From Tetragonia tetragonoides (taxonomy: Eukaryota > Streptophyta > Magnoliopsida > Caryophyllales > Aizoaceae): DNA of 64,000 nt. Below, in pieces: positions 20,983 through 33,410 of the stretch. The translations under genes and the position numbers were made by a program. Numbering within the stretch: position 1 is the first letter of the stretch; the number at the start of each line of letters is the position of its first letter. The notes below the pieces were generated by a model. That model worked only from the letters and a program-made list of their open reading frames with translations, did no database searches and was not told the origin of the DNA. The DNA is taken from assembly GCA_038025085.1 (NCBI GenBank), contig CM076154.1:30992501-31056500 (forward strand). The letters run 5' to 3'.

Positions 20983-23900
20983 ATATTTGTTCAAACTAAA
21001 GAATCTTTTAGTTTTGACTATAGATGGCTTCATTTATATGATTAGATAATATGTTGAATGCATTGTGGACATTATGTTGGTTAATACCAAAGTGAGATGT
21101 ACTTCATCCTTAATTTATAAGTTCAAAGTGAAAATTAAATTAAAATTCTGTCTTACGTAATTTTCTACAACTTATGATTAATTGGTCATACCCAATGTTT
21201 AATTAGTTGTATGTAGTTCGAACTAAAGAATTATTTAGTTTAAGCAAAATACCTATTTTGTCGCAGCTACTTAATCTTTGTACGATATATTTTAAGTTTA
21301 GTTATGACTGACACTATTTTTAACGATGAGATACAACTATCAAACAATATACCTAAAAAAATTGCAAATATCTACAACTAGTATCATATGTGCTTGTAAG
21401 TCTTGTAACTAAATAACTTTAAGATTTCTTATCGTGCAAGGAAAATAAGTTGTTATAGATAAAACAATGATAATACTCAAATATATTGGCTCCGTTCTTT
21501 TCAACTGGAAAAAACTAAACTAAATTAAACTAAACTAAATTGATTTGAATTGATTTATTTAACTTTACTTTTAATCATTTAAAAACTCGTCCAAACATAT
21601 TCAATGTTGGACTCATTGAAAGTATTATTTGAAATCTTTCCAATGACATAGTTTTCATCATGAACTTTATTTACGTGAAATTAAGTGAAATCTTTCCGAA
21701 ATGAATTGAATTTGATTGAAATGAACTAAACTAAATTTAAGTGAAATTAAGTTGAGACGAGAAAGGCTTTAGTACCACTAGCCTTATTTTGAATATCAAT
21801 ATGATTTGGCAAGCTTATTAATATTTCAACTTATTCGATCTTTTGAAAATCAGACGAGGTTGTTTGGTTATTAACTTGTTACATAGCGGTTTTGACCATT
21901 TATAAAGTGGCTACGACATTTTTGTAGCTATCATACTAATTAAACATGAGTATTAAGAAGCCACAACCAATCTTATAATTGATCAAAACCTATTTGTTAT
22001 TACAATGTTAGTCTTAATAAGTTTAACTTGAACTTGCTTTGTACCATCCACTTAATGTGATTTGACTATTCTAATTCTAAAAACTTTGGAGAATTAGGAT
22101 TATGTGTAACTAAATTCATCAATAGTTTTCATTGATAATATATTTAATTAAAACTATAGTAAAATCAAATTGTCTATCTAGGAAATAAAGTGAATCTGAA
22201 TCAATTATCATCAATTATGAAATTGGTATCATACAATGATATTGATGTGGTCACCAAACTATTATGATGGTAACAAAAAAAAACAATCTAGCATATGGAG
22301 AGCACAACGATGCACTAGAAAGAGCTATTGGGAGCAATTTTTCTTCCCTAACTTTATAATTATATGCACACCTTGAAAAAGATCTTTTTGACGAACTTAT
22401 TAGGATTTCAACTTATTTGATCATTTGTCATTCTAAGTATCAAAAGTTCAAAACTAGTGCCTTAGTTACTAGCTTGTTAGATTTATCTTTGAACAACTTG
22501 AATGGTTTTGTGACAACCACATTTGTGTAGCCATAATAATAAGTAAACATAAGTAATAATAGTTACAACCAATCTCACAATTAGTTATAACTGATGTTTA
22601 TTATGGTGTCAATTTTAATAATTAATAGTAACTCGTAACAGAATTTTACCATCCATGTAAAATTGAGTTTGACTATCTTTACTTATATTAAATGTTTTGA
22701 AGATAATAATAACATTATCAATTGTTTTATTTTATATTGAAAATTTTAAGACCAAACTAAAAAACAAATTGAAAATTTCAGAAAATAATAATTAAATTTA
22801 ATTTGCTCATTATTAAGTACGAAATTGGTATTAACGTGATCTTTTTTTTTGTGGTGGTAAAAAAAATGTGGCAACCACCATAGAAGCACAGTAGAGTCTG
22901 TTTTTCTTTCTCAACTTGCTTATGATCCCCTAGCATACCAATCGTTTTGTTCTGGTTAAGGTTTAATATTTTTCGTTGAATCTAACAAAACAAAGGTAAT
23001 TACCAAAATAACTACATTGATTTCGTAAAGATTGATTTCATTTAAAAAAAATATTAAACACAAATTTCAAGTTTAGTTATCATCGTTGAATAACACGAAA
23101 TTTAGTAATGTTGTGTGAATGTGATTAATTTATTAAAATATATATATATACCTAAAGCAAGTCACAAATAACTATGTTTAGTATGATATGCGATAGTAAA
23201 GGCTCCTAAAAAACCTAGTCAACTTTGAGTTGCGATCAGCTTGGCTCGACAAACTCTAATTAAATCGAAATTCGAGATGTTTTGAAATATACATTACGTG
23301 TGTCGTTGCTCGCTCAATTTAATTCCACTAAACTTGTGTGTTTTGACGCTTTGTTTTTGTGTTTTAACCACTTTTTATTTTCTATTTTTAAAGTTAACTC
23401 TCTATTTAACAATGAGATAGTAATTGAACAAAGTTAACATTATAGAACCTTGCAGAAAAAAAATGCCTTGTTCATGCTAAGGTTTACTATTTGTTGTTGA
23501 AATTGACAGAAGAAAGGTAAGCCATGCACCCAGAATAACTTTATTGGTTTCGTGCCTATTGGTTTCCTAAAGAAATTAAACTTAATTTAGTAAACACTAA
23601 ATTCAAGTTTAGTCATGACCACTAGCTAACGAAACACTGAATTTATTAATGTGGTGCGATTGAGTATGTGTTAGTATGAAATTTAATAGTAACGACTACT
23701 AAACTAGCGAGTCGAGTTCGAGTTGCACTTAGCTTGACTCGCCAAACTCTTACCTGAAACTCGAGAAGTTTGAAATGCATAACATTGTATATTAATGCAC
23801 ACTAACTTCAATTCCACTATAATTGAGTTTTTGACCCTTTGTTTCGTGTTTCAGACAATTTTTAATTTCTTTTCTTTAAAGCAAGTCTTGTGTGAGACAA

Positions 23901-24268
23901 TCTCACAGAAAAATAGGGTCACAATTATTTAGAATGTAAGGATCATCCATTATGAGTCGTGACCCTTGTTCAACGAAAAGGTGATCATCGTTTTACCAAA
24001 AGTTATAATAAGACTGTCTTAAACAAGGTTTTGTGTTTTTTTATAGCCTTGTAGATATTTAGATTAACAGATATAAAATAGTTGAACAAAAAGTAAAATT
24101 TGATATAATTACTAGAAAATTTGGAAAAACTTAACCTTATTTTGTGTATGCAATTGCTTATAAATTCCCACAAAATATATAACGAAAAAAAAAAATGAGT
24201 AGCTCACGCATTTATCGGGTTGATTTCAGCCTCAGGTCATGCCAATTTGATTTGTCTAAACTAGGTCT
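20983..24268. repeat. Degenerate long repeats, about 3.3 kb, with an embedded MITE
   Basis: Two pairs of diverged direct repeats are readable. One is 21780-22040 against 22370-22630 (shared blocks such as TTTCAACTTATT, AACTTGTTA and CACAACCAATCT/ACAACCAATCTCA). The other is 22930-23350 against 23455-23840 (shared TTCAAGTTTAGT, TTGACTCGCCAAACTCT and TTCAATTCCACTA). A MITE lies near 21488-21767. No coding sequence was found. This could be an old LTR element or a decayed satellite-like array. Confidence 0.5.
21488..21767. mobile_element. Tourist-like MITE, GGCTCCG family diverged copy
   Basis: It starts GGCTCCGTTCTTTTCAACT and ends, inverted, GCCTTTCTCGTCTCAAC. The interior matches the copies at 16876 and 30767 (CCAAACATA, GGACTCATTGAAAGTA, TTAAGTGAAATTAAG). 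Target duplication is not clean. Confidence 0.6.
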
Positions 24269-24269
24269 A

Positions 24270-24272
24270 GAG

Positions 24273-24323
<51 letters not shown>

Positions 24324-24369
24324 GGAATTCTAGGAGTCATGTCAAGTAGCACGCGAGTCAACTCTCTAG

Positions 24370-24464
<95 letters not shown>
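24270..24464. repeat. Poly-A tract and AAT microsatellite
   Basis: A poly-A run of about 43 bases (24278-24320) is followed, after 48 bases, by about 95 bases of (AAT)n (24369-24464). The array abuts the left end of a hAT element. Confidence 0.95.
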
Positions 24465-25603
24465 CAGGCCCGTCCCTGGCCTGTGCAGCAGGGGCGACCG
24501 CACAGGGCCTCCACAAATAAGGGGGCCCAATATGCCTCAAGAGTTCAATGATTAAAAAAAAAAAAGGAAAAGCACATAGGGTTGGGCGATTAATCAGGCT
24601 AGAGTTTTCCAAATTGCAAACTACGCTCCTTCTCCATCTCTCTTTTCTCCTCTTTTTCTCTCTCCCTCTAAATCTAACTCATTGATTGACTAATTGCTCC
24701 AATCAAGCCACCGTTCTACCTTCCCTATTTCTCATGTCTAATAAAGTCAAAGTGGTATGACTTTATATTATTGGTTTAAATGCTTTGGTTGTATGGCTGA
24801 TTGAAGAAATGAAAATTTCTGGATGTTCTGTGAGGGAGAAGGGAGGAGAGAGAAAAGGGGGAGAAGGAGACATAAGGAGAAATGGAAGGGAGAGCCTTTG
24901 AAGGGATACTGAGGAATGTGAAGAAATAGTAAATTTGAGTTTTGTACTTCTTGTCTAACCTCTAGAAGTATGCAACCCAGTTGAAATATAGAACGAAAAG
25001 TTTCTTTTGCAATTTATAGTTCTGATTATTAATTCTTAGCAATTTTGAATCTGATTGTTAAGTTTTTTGCTCCAGCAGATTGTTGATTGTTAATATGATT
25101 TCTTAATTCTAAGCAATAAGATAAAAAGTTCATTATTTCTGTTTTTTAAGGCAATTTATATGATTTTGATGGCATGATTTTCGATATTGAAATTAGTAAG
25201 TTTAATTAGTTGCAGAATTTCAAATTTTATTGTAAAACTGTGTAATTTTTGGGTTTAAAATTTTGACAATTTTGTATTAATATTTTGGCCTAAAATTTCT
25301 CCGATGGTTAATTAAATATACAAAAGACTTTTAAAATTTTGATTTTTTGAGGAGTTATGATCAATTGATTGAAACTAGGTTGTTTCATTATTTATTTTGG
25401 CACTTTAATCTTTGCTTCTATAGTTGTTTTTTTTTTTTTTTTTTTTTTTTTTTTTGGTAAAAGTGTGTGATAAGACTTTTTTTAGCTACTTATTTTTACA
25501 CCAGTGATGAAGGTTTTAGTTCATATCTACAAAAAAAAATTGCAAATTAGGGACCAAAATTTTAATTTGGCACAGGGCCTTCAAAATCACAGGGACGACC
25601 CTG
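24465..25603. mobile_element. Non-autonomous hAT element (1139 bp)
   Basis: The left end reads CAGGCCCGTCCCTG and the right end, inverted, CAGGGTCGTCCCTG, followed inward on both sides by CACAGGGCC-type sequence. ATAATAAT flanks both sides (24457-24464, 25604-25611). The left copy lies inside the AAT array, so the duplication is suggestive rather than proven. No transposase is visible. A poly-T run lies at 25427-25455. Confidence 0.7.
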
Positions 25604-25611
25604 ATAATAAT

Positions 25612-26187
25612 AACAAACGTAAGTTATAAGACCAAAAAAAGAAATAGAAATAGAAAACAAAAAAGAAAAGAAAAACTTAAGCTGAGAAAAGGACAAATTA
25701 AAAAAAAAGAACATCCTAGGAAGGGCACAAAAAAGAGAGGAGTGATGATCACGAAAATGGAGTAGCAAAAAAAATATCGTTGAAATTGAAGATGATGTAT
25801 GATGGTCATATCACATATGATGATAATATAACATGATGGTAGTACATGGTGATTGGAATGATAAATGATTCTACTAAATATAAAAATAAATATTTTTAAA
25901 ATATTACAATAAATGGTGGAGATTTAATTGGATCTTTAATGAATGGTTTAGATTGTATAGTTGTGGTCAATCCCAAAAATTTTGGTGTGCGCAAAATGGT
26001 GGAATTGACTATACAAATGTTGATAAATTATTGTTATTCTTTGCCCAATGTCTAGGAAAGTTTTATAATAATGATCATTAAGCATATGCATATACTTGAG
26101 ATTTGTTTCTCAAAATAATTCTATGCAAAATAGTATGTTATATACTAGTGGGCAATGGCAATGGGGCAGACTGGGATTACTAACTTA
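25612..26187. other. Gene-free A-rich DNA
   Basis: A/G-rich low-complexity sequence (25630-25700) and AT-rich DNA. Nothing else was seen. Confidence 0.4.
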
Positions 26188-26459
26188 GGGTGCGTTTTAT
26201 AAAGCTTACACGGTTTGTTCAGTTCAGTTCAGTTCAATTTAGGTGTCAATTTAGTGGTTTGATTTGAAATTCAGTTAAATGATGTTCAACTTAGTTCACT
26301 AGTGCTGAGTTCATGATCATACTTTTTGTCTCACATATCAAGTTGTGTTCAATTCAGTTCAGTTGTGTCCAATTCAGTTCAATAGTGTTCAGTTTAGTAA
26401 TGTTGGATTTAGTTCAGTTCAGCTCAGTTCTGGTAAGTTCAGCTCTATCAAACGCACCC
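26188..26459. mobile_element. Tourist-like MITE (272 bp)
   Basis: Ends read GGGTGCGTTT and, inverted, GGGTGCGTTT, flanked by TTA (26185-26187, 26460-26462). The interior is built of GTTCAGTTCAGTTCAATT-type short repeats, as in other MITEs in this window. Confidence 0.8.
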
Positions 26460-26462
26460 TTA

Positions 26463-26715
26463 GGGCATGTTTTCTTCACCTTCTTTTTACTGAACTTATC
26501 TGCAAAATATTGAACTGAACTGAACTGAACTGAAATTTACTAAACTGAATTGAACTTATTTTTACTGAATCTACAATTACAAAGAGTAAATTTGTTCTTT
26601 GGTTTACCGAACTCTATAGAATTTTTTTGAACTGAACTTATTTTTACTGAATTTTACCGAACTGAACTGAATTATTCAAAATATTTCAAGGAGAAGTTGA
26701 GGAGAACAACTCTTA
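26463..26715. mobile_element. Second Tourist-like MITE, directly adjacent
   Basis: It begins GGGCATGTTTTCTTCACCTTC, right after the TTA that closes the preceding MITE. It ends near 26715 with a diverged inverted match (GAAGTTGAGGAGAAC...TTA). The interior has repeated GAACTGAACTGAACT. Ends are less certain than those of its neighbour. Confidence 0.55.
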
Positions 26716-27142
26716 CTACTAAAACCAAATAGTTGTAGGATATTATCTCATTTGGATTATGCGCTTGAGTGGTCCTCTGACGAAACCCTATATATAACTA
26801 ATGCTAGAAAATGAATAAGAAAGTTTCCTAATTTTTTAGTTTTTTTTCTTTGATAATCCTTCCTAATTTTTAGTTAAGAGTTGATTGTTGCCTAAAAATA
26901 GTACTCTGTAGTAGACACTAGCTAGTGAGTTATTGAGTAATGGTGTTAGTGGGTATGTTCCCAAGTTTCATATTTTAGTTAAAGTTTGTTCGATTGTTTT
27001 GTGTATTTAAGGAGAATGATGTACTCAGACTAAAATAACCAGTGACATTCCATCTTAAAAAAAAAAAAAAAAAAAAAAAAGAACAACTTTCTTTTGCTTG
27101 TACCTTTAAATTTTCTCCAACAAACCTACTCTTTCAACAAGA
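26716..27142. promoter_or_regulatory. Upstream region of the decarboxylase fragment
   Basis: No gene is seen. A poly-A run lies at about 27057-27080. A pyrimidine/A-rich leader (TTTCTCCAACAAACCTACTC) directly precedes ATG 27143. No convincing TATA box was seen at the usual distance. Confidence 0.35.
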
Positions 27143-27792
27143 ATGGATTTTGACTTATCACGAAACAATTTACAGCCCTTAAATCCCAAAACAATAACCA
27201 ATGACGCTTCAGAAGCTATCCAGTTACTAGCTAACTATTATGAAAATGTGGACAAGTTTCCAATTCAAAGTCAAGTTGAGCCCGGTTATCTCAAAGAACT
27301 TATTCCTAATTGTGCCCGAGATTTTTCTGAACCCCTTGAGGATATTCTAAAAGATATTGATACAAAAATTGTGCCTGGTTTGACACATCGGCAAAGCCCC
27401 AATTTCTTTGCTTATTTTCCAGCTAATGCAAGTAATGCTGCACTTGTGGGGGATATTCTTTGTTCGGGGTTCAATGTGGTTGGTTTCAATTGGATTTCGT
27501 CACCCGCTGCTACTGAGCTCGAATCCATTGTTATAGATTGGATGGGCAAAATGCTTCAACTTCCACAAGAGTTCCTTTTATGCGGTGGAGGTGGTGGTGT
27601 CATGCATGGTATGGTAACTCAATAATCTTATGTAAGACCATTCCACAGTGGGGTGATGTGACTTTTATGAAAAATAAGAGTGAGATTTTTTGTTCACATG
27701 TCACTCTTAATTTTTACAAAAATCTCTTATCGTGGGACGGTCTTATACAAATTTTTTAATTGCCACTATATTTCTATGTACAATATGTCGAC

Positions 27793-28263
27793 TAGGCCTG
27801 GCAAACAGATTAGGTCAGGTCGAATTCGGGTTCGACCCAATTGACCTGTTTTTTAAATGGGTTGAAAACTCCAACCCTAACACAACCCATTTAATAAACA
27901 GGTTAATCATGTCGACCCGTTTAACCCATTAACTAATTTATTACAAGTAAAAAATGGTAAAAACTTGATATAAAGGGGATATATACCCTCAAATTTCTAT
28001 AGTAAGTAGATATATACAAAAAATAATTATTGGATTAAGAAAAATTTATACTTTTCAATTATTATTAATTATTTGGCTCATAAATATTTACTGAATTTCA
28101 AAAAATAGAATTGACATGTGTAAGTAAACAGGTTGAACGGGTCGTTTTCGGGTTGAAAATTTCAACTTTAACCTAACCCCTTTAATAAACGGGTTGACAC
28201 TTTTTTCAGGTTAGGTTCAGGTCGGGTTGTCGGGTCGGGTCGGGTCATCTTTTGCCAGGTCTA
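27793..28263. mobile_element. hAT-type MITE (471 bp) in the decarboxylase intron
   Basis: Ends read TAGGCCTGGCAAA and, inverted, TAGACCTGGCAAA. Subterminal GGGTCGGGTCGGGTC / GACCCG motifs occur at both ends. The 8-bp target duplication is ATGTCGAC (27785-27792) and ATGTCTAC (28264-28271), with one mismatch. Confidence 0.85.
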
Positions 28264-28272
28264 ATGTCTACG

Positions 28273-29547
28273 CACTACAAGACAAATTGGGATCAGTGGC
28301 ATTTTTTTTAGCCACAATAGAGCAAAAAATTGCCACAAAACCCTTTTGTGGAACAATAAAAAAATTGCCACAAAAAGTGCAGCACAAAAGGTTATTGTGG
28401 CAATTTTCATATTTGCCACTAAACATTTACTCTTTTGTGGCAAAATCAAGTTTGCACAAAGGCTTGTTTGCCACTATACATTTGCTCTTTTGTGGCAAAA
28501 TTAATTTTGCTACAAAGGCTATTCGGCAAATTTTGACTTAGTTACAAATTTTATAGTGGCAAATAGCAATTTGCCACAAAGTATTAATGGCAAATTAAAT
28601 GCAATAGGTTTAGAACAAGTTGTTCAATCAATATTTTGTGATCAATGTTTTAAGTTCTATCTAGTCTATTATAGCCTAATAGAAAGTAGCCTTAATTAAG
28701 CCATCAACTATAACCTTATTGTCATATGTTGACTCCCATATTCTACTTATAGAGGAACCTCTAAGCAAATTGCATGTTACTTATCAATGTGGGACACTTC
28801 AAATTGAGGTTAAATTACATGTGTTCAATCAATATTTTGTGATCAATGTTAAGTTCTATCTAGTCTATTATAGCCTAATAGAAAGTAGTCTTAATTAGGC
28901 CATCAACTATAACCTTATTGTCATATGTTGATTCCCATATTCTACTTACAGAAGAACCTCTAAGCAAATTGCATGTTACTTATCAATGTGGGACACTTCA
29001 AATTGAGGTTAAATTACATGTTTTCATTTGGATCACATGGTAGTATGGTACTCATAGGCGGTAAAAGTTAAATTAATACTCTATACTATTGAAAAGAGGA
29101 GGCCTGATCAAAAAAAGAAAGAAGAGGAGGCGCGCGGCCATACAATGCCTTTGTGTGATATGATTAATTGATTATCAGGGGGACAAGTGGTTGTCCAGTA
29201 TGTCCACTTATATCGTACATTATTTCTCCCACATCGATCATCGTTCATTAGAGCCTTACCAAGTTACCATATACCAGGCATATTAATTAATTAAATAGTT
29301 TGTCTATGCTCTCTCCCACATCGGCCATAAGACACCATACAAAAGATTAATCGGCCTTCTAGTTCATTACCAAGCACAGATACATAGCCTTTGAAATGTA
29401 AAGCACTTGTAGCATTTTTTTAAAGTTGTCACAAAAATGATATTAATTTGTAGCAATTTTCATTTTGCCACTTGTATTATTTTTATTGTAACATGATATT
29501 TATTGCTACAGCACAAATTGCCACTAAATCTTAATTTTCTTGTAGTG
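28273..29547. mobile_element. Non-autonomous CACTA (En/Spm) element (1275 bp)
   Basis: It begins CACTACAAGACAAATT and ends, inverted, CACTACAAGAAAATTAAG, flanked by ACG (28270-28272 and 29548-29550), a perfect 3-bp target duplication. Subterminal TTTTGTGGCAA / TTGCCACAAAA motifs are repeated many times on the left side and a few times on the right, as CACTA transposases require. No transposase coding is present. A 201-bp internal tandem duplication lies at about 28621-29021. Confidence 0.9.
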
Positions 29548-30766
29548 ACGAAGTTGTTGTAATTTCTGTTTGATTTTGAATATTGATATCTTTGTTTGAC
29601 ATAGCATTTTTATTTGATAAGAGGGATTGACTCATTTTAACTTATTTGTGTGGTCAACCACCAAGCCTAGGTTAACACTTAACACTGATATAAATACAAT
29701 TTTGTCTTCACATCAAAACCTCATCACCCCTAATCCCTGGGCTCTGGAATGTATTTTAAACAAAAGCTACTTTTGTAGAAAGAGATATTGGCTTACAGCT
29801 TACTTAGTCATTTTACCGAGTCAATAGTTTAATTTCTATCTATTGATCGACTTTGTCATCGTCTTGAGTGTCGTACTTTTTGTTTTACTTTGAACATTAA
29901 TCTTGTTAGTACTAGCTAGCTTTATTTGACATGACATTCTGGTTCGATAGTGAAAGGCCGGTTTGACTTACTTCAATTCATGAATAAAAGATTAAGCCTC
30001 TATTTAGTAAATTGAGGCAATAAAAAAATAGAGAGAATCCCAACACCTGTAGAACAATAAAAGTATCAAATATTAATATAATATTATTTAAAACGACGAC
30101 GTATACCCTTCACTTCAAAGTAAAATTAAGTTAAGTTTGACACCTATATTTATTTGAAAAACACCATGAATATTGGTAGTTTAACACAACTTGCTTGTTT
30201 TACAGGTAGTACATGTGAAGCAATGGTGTGCACTCTAGCGGCTGCGAGAGATCAAGCCTTGAGTGCATTAGGTGAAGAGAAGATAAATAAACTGGTGGAA
30301 TACACTTCGGACCAGGCTCATTTTTCAATCCATAAGGCCGCTAAACTTGTGGGGATCTCCCCTCGAAATCTTCGTATAATTTCCACTTCGTCCTCCACGG
30401 ACTTTGCATTATCACCCAACAATTTAAGGGCAACAATTGAGACCGATGTAGCTGAAGGACTTGTTCCTCTGTATGTTTGCGCTTCTATCGGGGCGACGCC
30501 ATCGGGTGCAATTGATCCTATAGACGGCCTAGGCTTGGTCGCTAGATGCTTTGGTGCATGGCTTCATGTTGATGCTGCTTATGCTGGTAAGTCATTTAGA
30601 AAAAAGAGTACAAGTAGTTTCATTGCCAAAAAGAAATCAAGTTCGTAAACAAGAGAACACTAATTAAATTAAGTTGAATGAAAATAGTTTGAGAATGCGA
30701 GATCACACTACATACGCCAATTTAACCCTTTTATAACGCTCCAGTCCCTTAAATTATATCACTTTA

Positions 30767-31036
30767 CGCTTCGTTTGATTCACCTGGATAAAATTGATCT
30801 GAATTAAACTCTTTTTTTTTTATTTTAAAATTGACCGTTAATCTTTTAAAATTCGTCTAAACATAGTCAATATTGGACTCATTTGAAAGTACGCTTTGAG
30901 ATATTCCCGATGACATATTTATCATCATGAAATTATTTGAAAATAAAAACTGATATGAGTGATAAAGTTATACATGAATTGAACTAGACTGAATTGAACT
31001 GAATTTAAGTGAAATTAAGCCGAATCAAACAGAGCC
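30767..31036. mobile_element. Tourist-like MITE, GGCTCCG family copy (270 bp)
   Basis: Left end CGCTTCGTTTGATTC and right end, inverted, GGCTCTGTTTGATTC, flanked by TTA (30764-30766, 31037-31039). The interior is close to the copy at 16876-17141. Confidence 0.75.
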
Positions 31037-31129
31037 TTAAGTGGAGTAAAGTTATGTAAGGGTCACTATTAATTAATAACGCTTCTTTGGGCATCCGTTA
31101 GTATTATTCTCAAGCCAATTATAACACTA

Positions 31130-31440
31130 AAATAATAAGGCTCGTCTTTCTATGCCACCCTATTAAGATCCACCAATGTGACTCCTAAGTCATCATCCCA
31201 AACACCATTATTGTTGGTAAACCACCTACAACCGAAAACAGACACCCGAAACATTGGATAGTCCAACCCCCATTTGATTAGTTCAATGACCCCTAATAGC
31301 ACAATTAGCACAATAATAAATACTCCCACTAATAAGGTCTTTGACTTTCGCACTTGAAAAATGCATAGCTCGAGCTACAAGAGTCACACCATTATTCTGC
31401 ATTGTACTTCCATCATCATGATCTTTTGTGTAAAAAGTGT
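31130..31440 (-). pseudogene. CACTA (TNP2-type) transposase C-terminal remnant
   Basis: On the minus strand, 'NNGVTLVARAMHFSSAK' (31337-31420) runs into an open frame with 'GVIELIKWGLDYPMFRVSVF' and 'GVWDDDLGVTLVDLNRV'. This order (novel-ID motif, 'G.I.EIWELDY', 'F.C.WV', 'D.LGFTLV..') matches the C-terminal region of plant En/Spm TNP2-like proteins. No ends or other domains remain. Confidence 0.65.
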
Positions 31441-31734
31441 GGCCATTTATAAGGTCGTCGGAGTAAGAGAGGACATAAGTTTAGAAGGATCTTCGGGATT
31501 GTCTTGAAATGTTTGAGAAGTTTAAAACTAATATTCCTCATTCATTTTGGGCTTTGTTCAAACCGTACCATAAACTGATCTCCAAGTTCCGTTTCAATTC
31601 GTGTGTCATCACTTTACGTTTCGGTCTCGATGATCTGTTTCAATCGGTACTATATGTTTCGTTTTATTCTATTTCTTTACGTTTCTTATCGTCCAATTTA
31701 AAATAAATAGAGCCAAAGGCCCTTGCCTTCAAGA

Positions 31735-31858
<124 letters not shown>

Positions 31859-32966
31859 CTCGAATTATTTCCAAAGTATTGTAAGATGTTTTTTTCTAGC
31901 ATAAAAGAAAAGAAAAGAAATTATTATTTGTTTATATATGTATCTTGTCTTCTTCAAATGAATAATAAATTAAAATACTATTATTTCCTTACTTTTAATA
32001 TGTCGGATGTACTAGGAAAACTCTAAATTTGACTATTTTTTCTCTATTTCACAAACTAGCGTGACAAACTCGATAAGAAGGAAACACCATTTGAGAGTTG
32101 TCCACCGAATATGTTTGTTTGTGAGATGAATTTTGTGTAACAAAGGTAATAACAAGTATCTAATGCACATACTTTTTAACGTGAAAAACTTACTAGCTAG
32201 GCTTGAATAGGATCAGAATAAATATCACGACTCACCTTTGCGATCTTGTCACACTACTTCTCTTATAACTTGAACAACCAAGGTTACAACTCTAGTCCAA
32301 ACTTGACTTAACTCTAGTCTAACACACCAAACACTCCTTCAAGAATACTCTTCAAGCTAACTTTAATTTGAAGCAAAACAAATCTCCTAAAAAAGGATAT
32401 CGTCTTACAAGTCGCTTCTATGAATAAGCAAATAAGACTATAATGAAAATCTATTATGTAATGACTGATCAAAGAAAGACTCAAACTGATCAATTTCATG
32501 GTAGTCTGATTATTTCTCAGCAAATGCTCTGATTATTTAAGAATGCATGGTAATACCTTTAAAATTAGATATTGTGTTTTAAATTAAACAGAATAATAAA
32601 ATATTAAGAACAAAAATAAGGGGCAATTGGTTTGTTATTTGATAAGGGAAAGGATCAATAATAAGTTAATATTCGAAAAGGAAAATTAAAAGAAATGATT
32701 TTAGTTACCTTCTTGATTGGTTCACTTTAGTAAAGTAGTAGAATTACTTTCAATTCATTTTGCTATTCTTTGGTTCGTTGATAGAGATACTCAATCCAAA
32801 TTTTTTTCTCTACCATTTTTGAGAGATAACAGCGATGATAAAATAAAATTACCACAAAAATATGTTGAAAAGTAGCATTTATCTTGTAGATATGTGACAT
32901 TAGCTTTGAAAATAGTGAATTAAATAATAATAAAAATATAATAATAAAAATCAAGTAAAAGAAGAA

Positions 32967-33085
<119 letters not shown>

Positions 33086-33207
33086 TTCGATTCAGTTCAG
33101 TTCAGGAGCATTAAGTTCAGTTCAGTTCAGGAGCATTAAGTTTAGTTCAGTTCAGGGCCAATAAGTTCAGTTCAGTTACGTGAAATTCAGTTGAATTAAA
33201 CGGAGCC
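33086..33207. mobile_element. Truncated GGCTCCG-family MITE (right end only)
   Basis: The right end reads GTTGAATTAAACGGAGCC followed by TTA, as in the full copies. The left part is replaced by three copies of a TTCAGTTCAGGAGCATTAAG-like repeat and the AAT array. Confidence 0.55.
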
Positions 33208-33410
33208 TTAGTAGTGATACTTCGTGATTTTGTTTTTAAAGGTGTATTTATACGAAAAAGTTATAGAGTAATAGATTTTACCCGCAAAATCTTGATTTTA
33301 ATAAATATTTATCAACATATTTTTTTTTGAATAGACAAGGTAGTCGACCTCTTTGGCTCATTACATCAAGGGAGGGGGTTGGTTTATGACCCATAAGATA
33401 AATACAAAAA

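Larger units (their letters stand above)
27143..30586 (+). pseudogene. Aromatic amino acid (tyrosine/DOPA) decarboxylase, 5' half only
   Basis: Exon 1 (27143-27608) and exon 2 (30206-30586) join in phase 1 (donor CATG|GTATGG, acceptor TTTTACAG) to give 282 residues. Exon 2 ends at a good donor (GCTG|GTAAGT). Family blocks present are 'SQVEPGYLKELIP', 'SPNFFAYFPANAS', 'GFNVVGFNWISSPAATELE', the Gly-rich turn 'GGGGGV', 'SDQAHFSIHKAAKLVGI' with the PLP-stacking His, and 'LHVDAAYAG' with the PLP-binding Asp. These are group II PLP decarboxylases of about 490-510 residues that turn Tyr/DOPA/Trp into amines in the cytosol. The exon coding the Schiff-base lysine ('NAHKW' motif) and the C-terminal domain were not found before the next gene at 34372. 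Odd residues are 'LTHRQSP' (usually W) and 'GATPSGA' where 'GTTS' is usual. It is likely a truncated, dead copy. Confidence 0.85.

Noticed and set aside
20797..21049. ORFs encoding poly-Asn on one strand and poly-Leu on the other
   Set aside because: They are translations of an AAT microsatellite; the same happens at 24339-24612.
28620..29030. CRISPR-like or regulatory direct repeat
   Set aside because: Only two long adjacent copies with no spacer structure, in a plant CACTA element; it is a plain tandem duplication.
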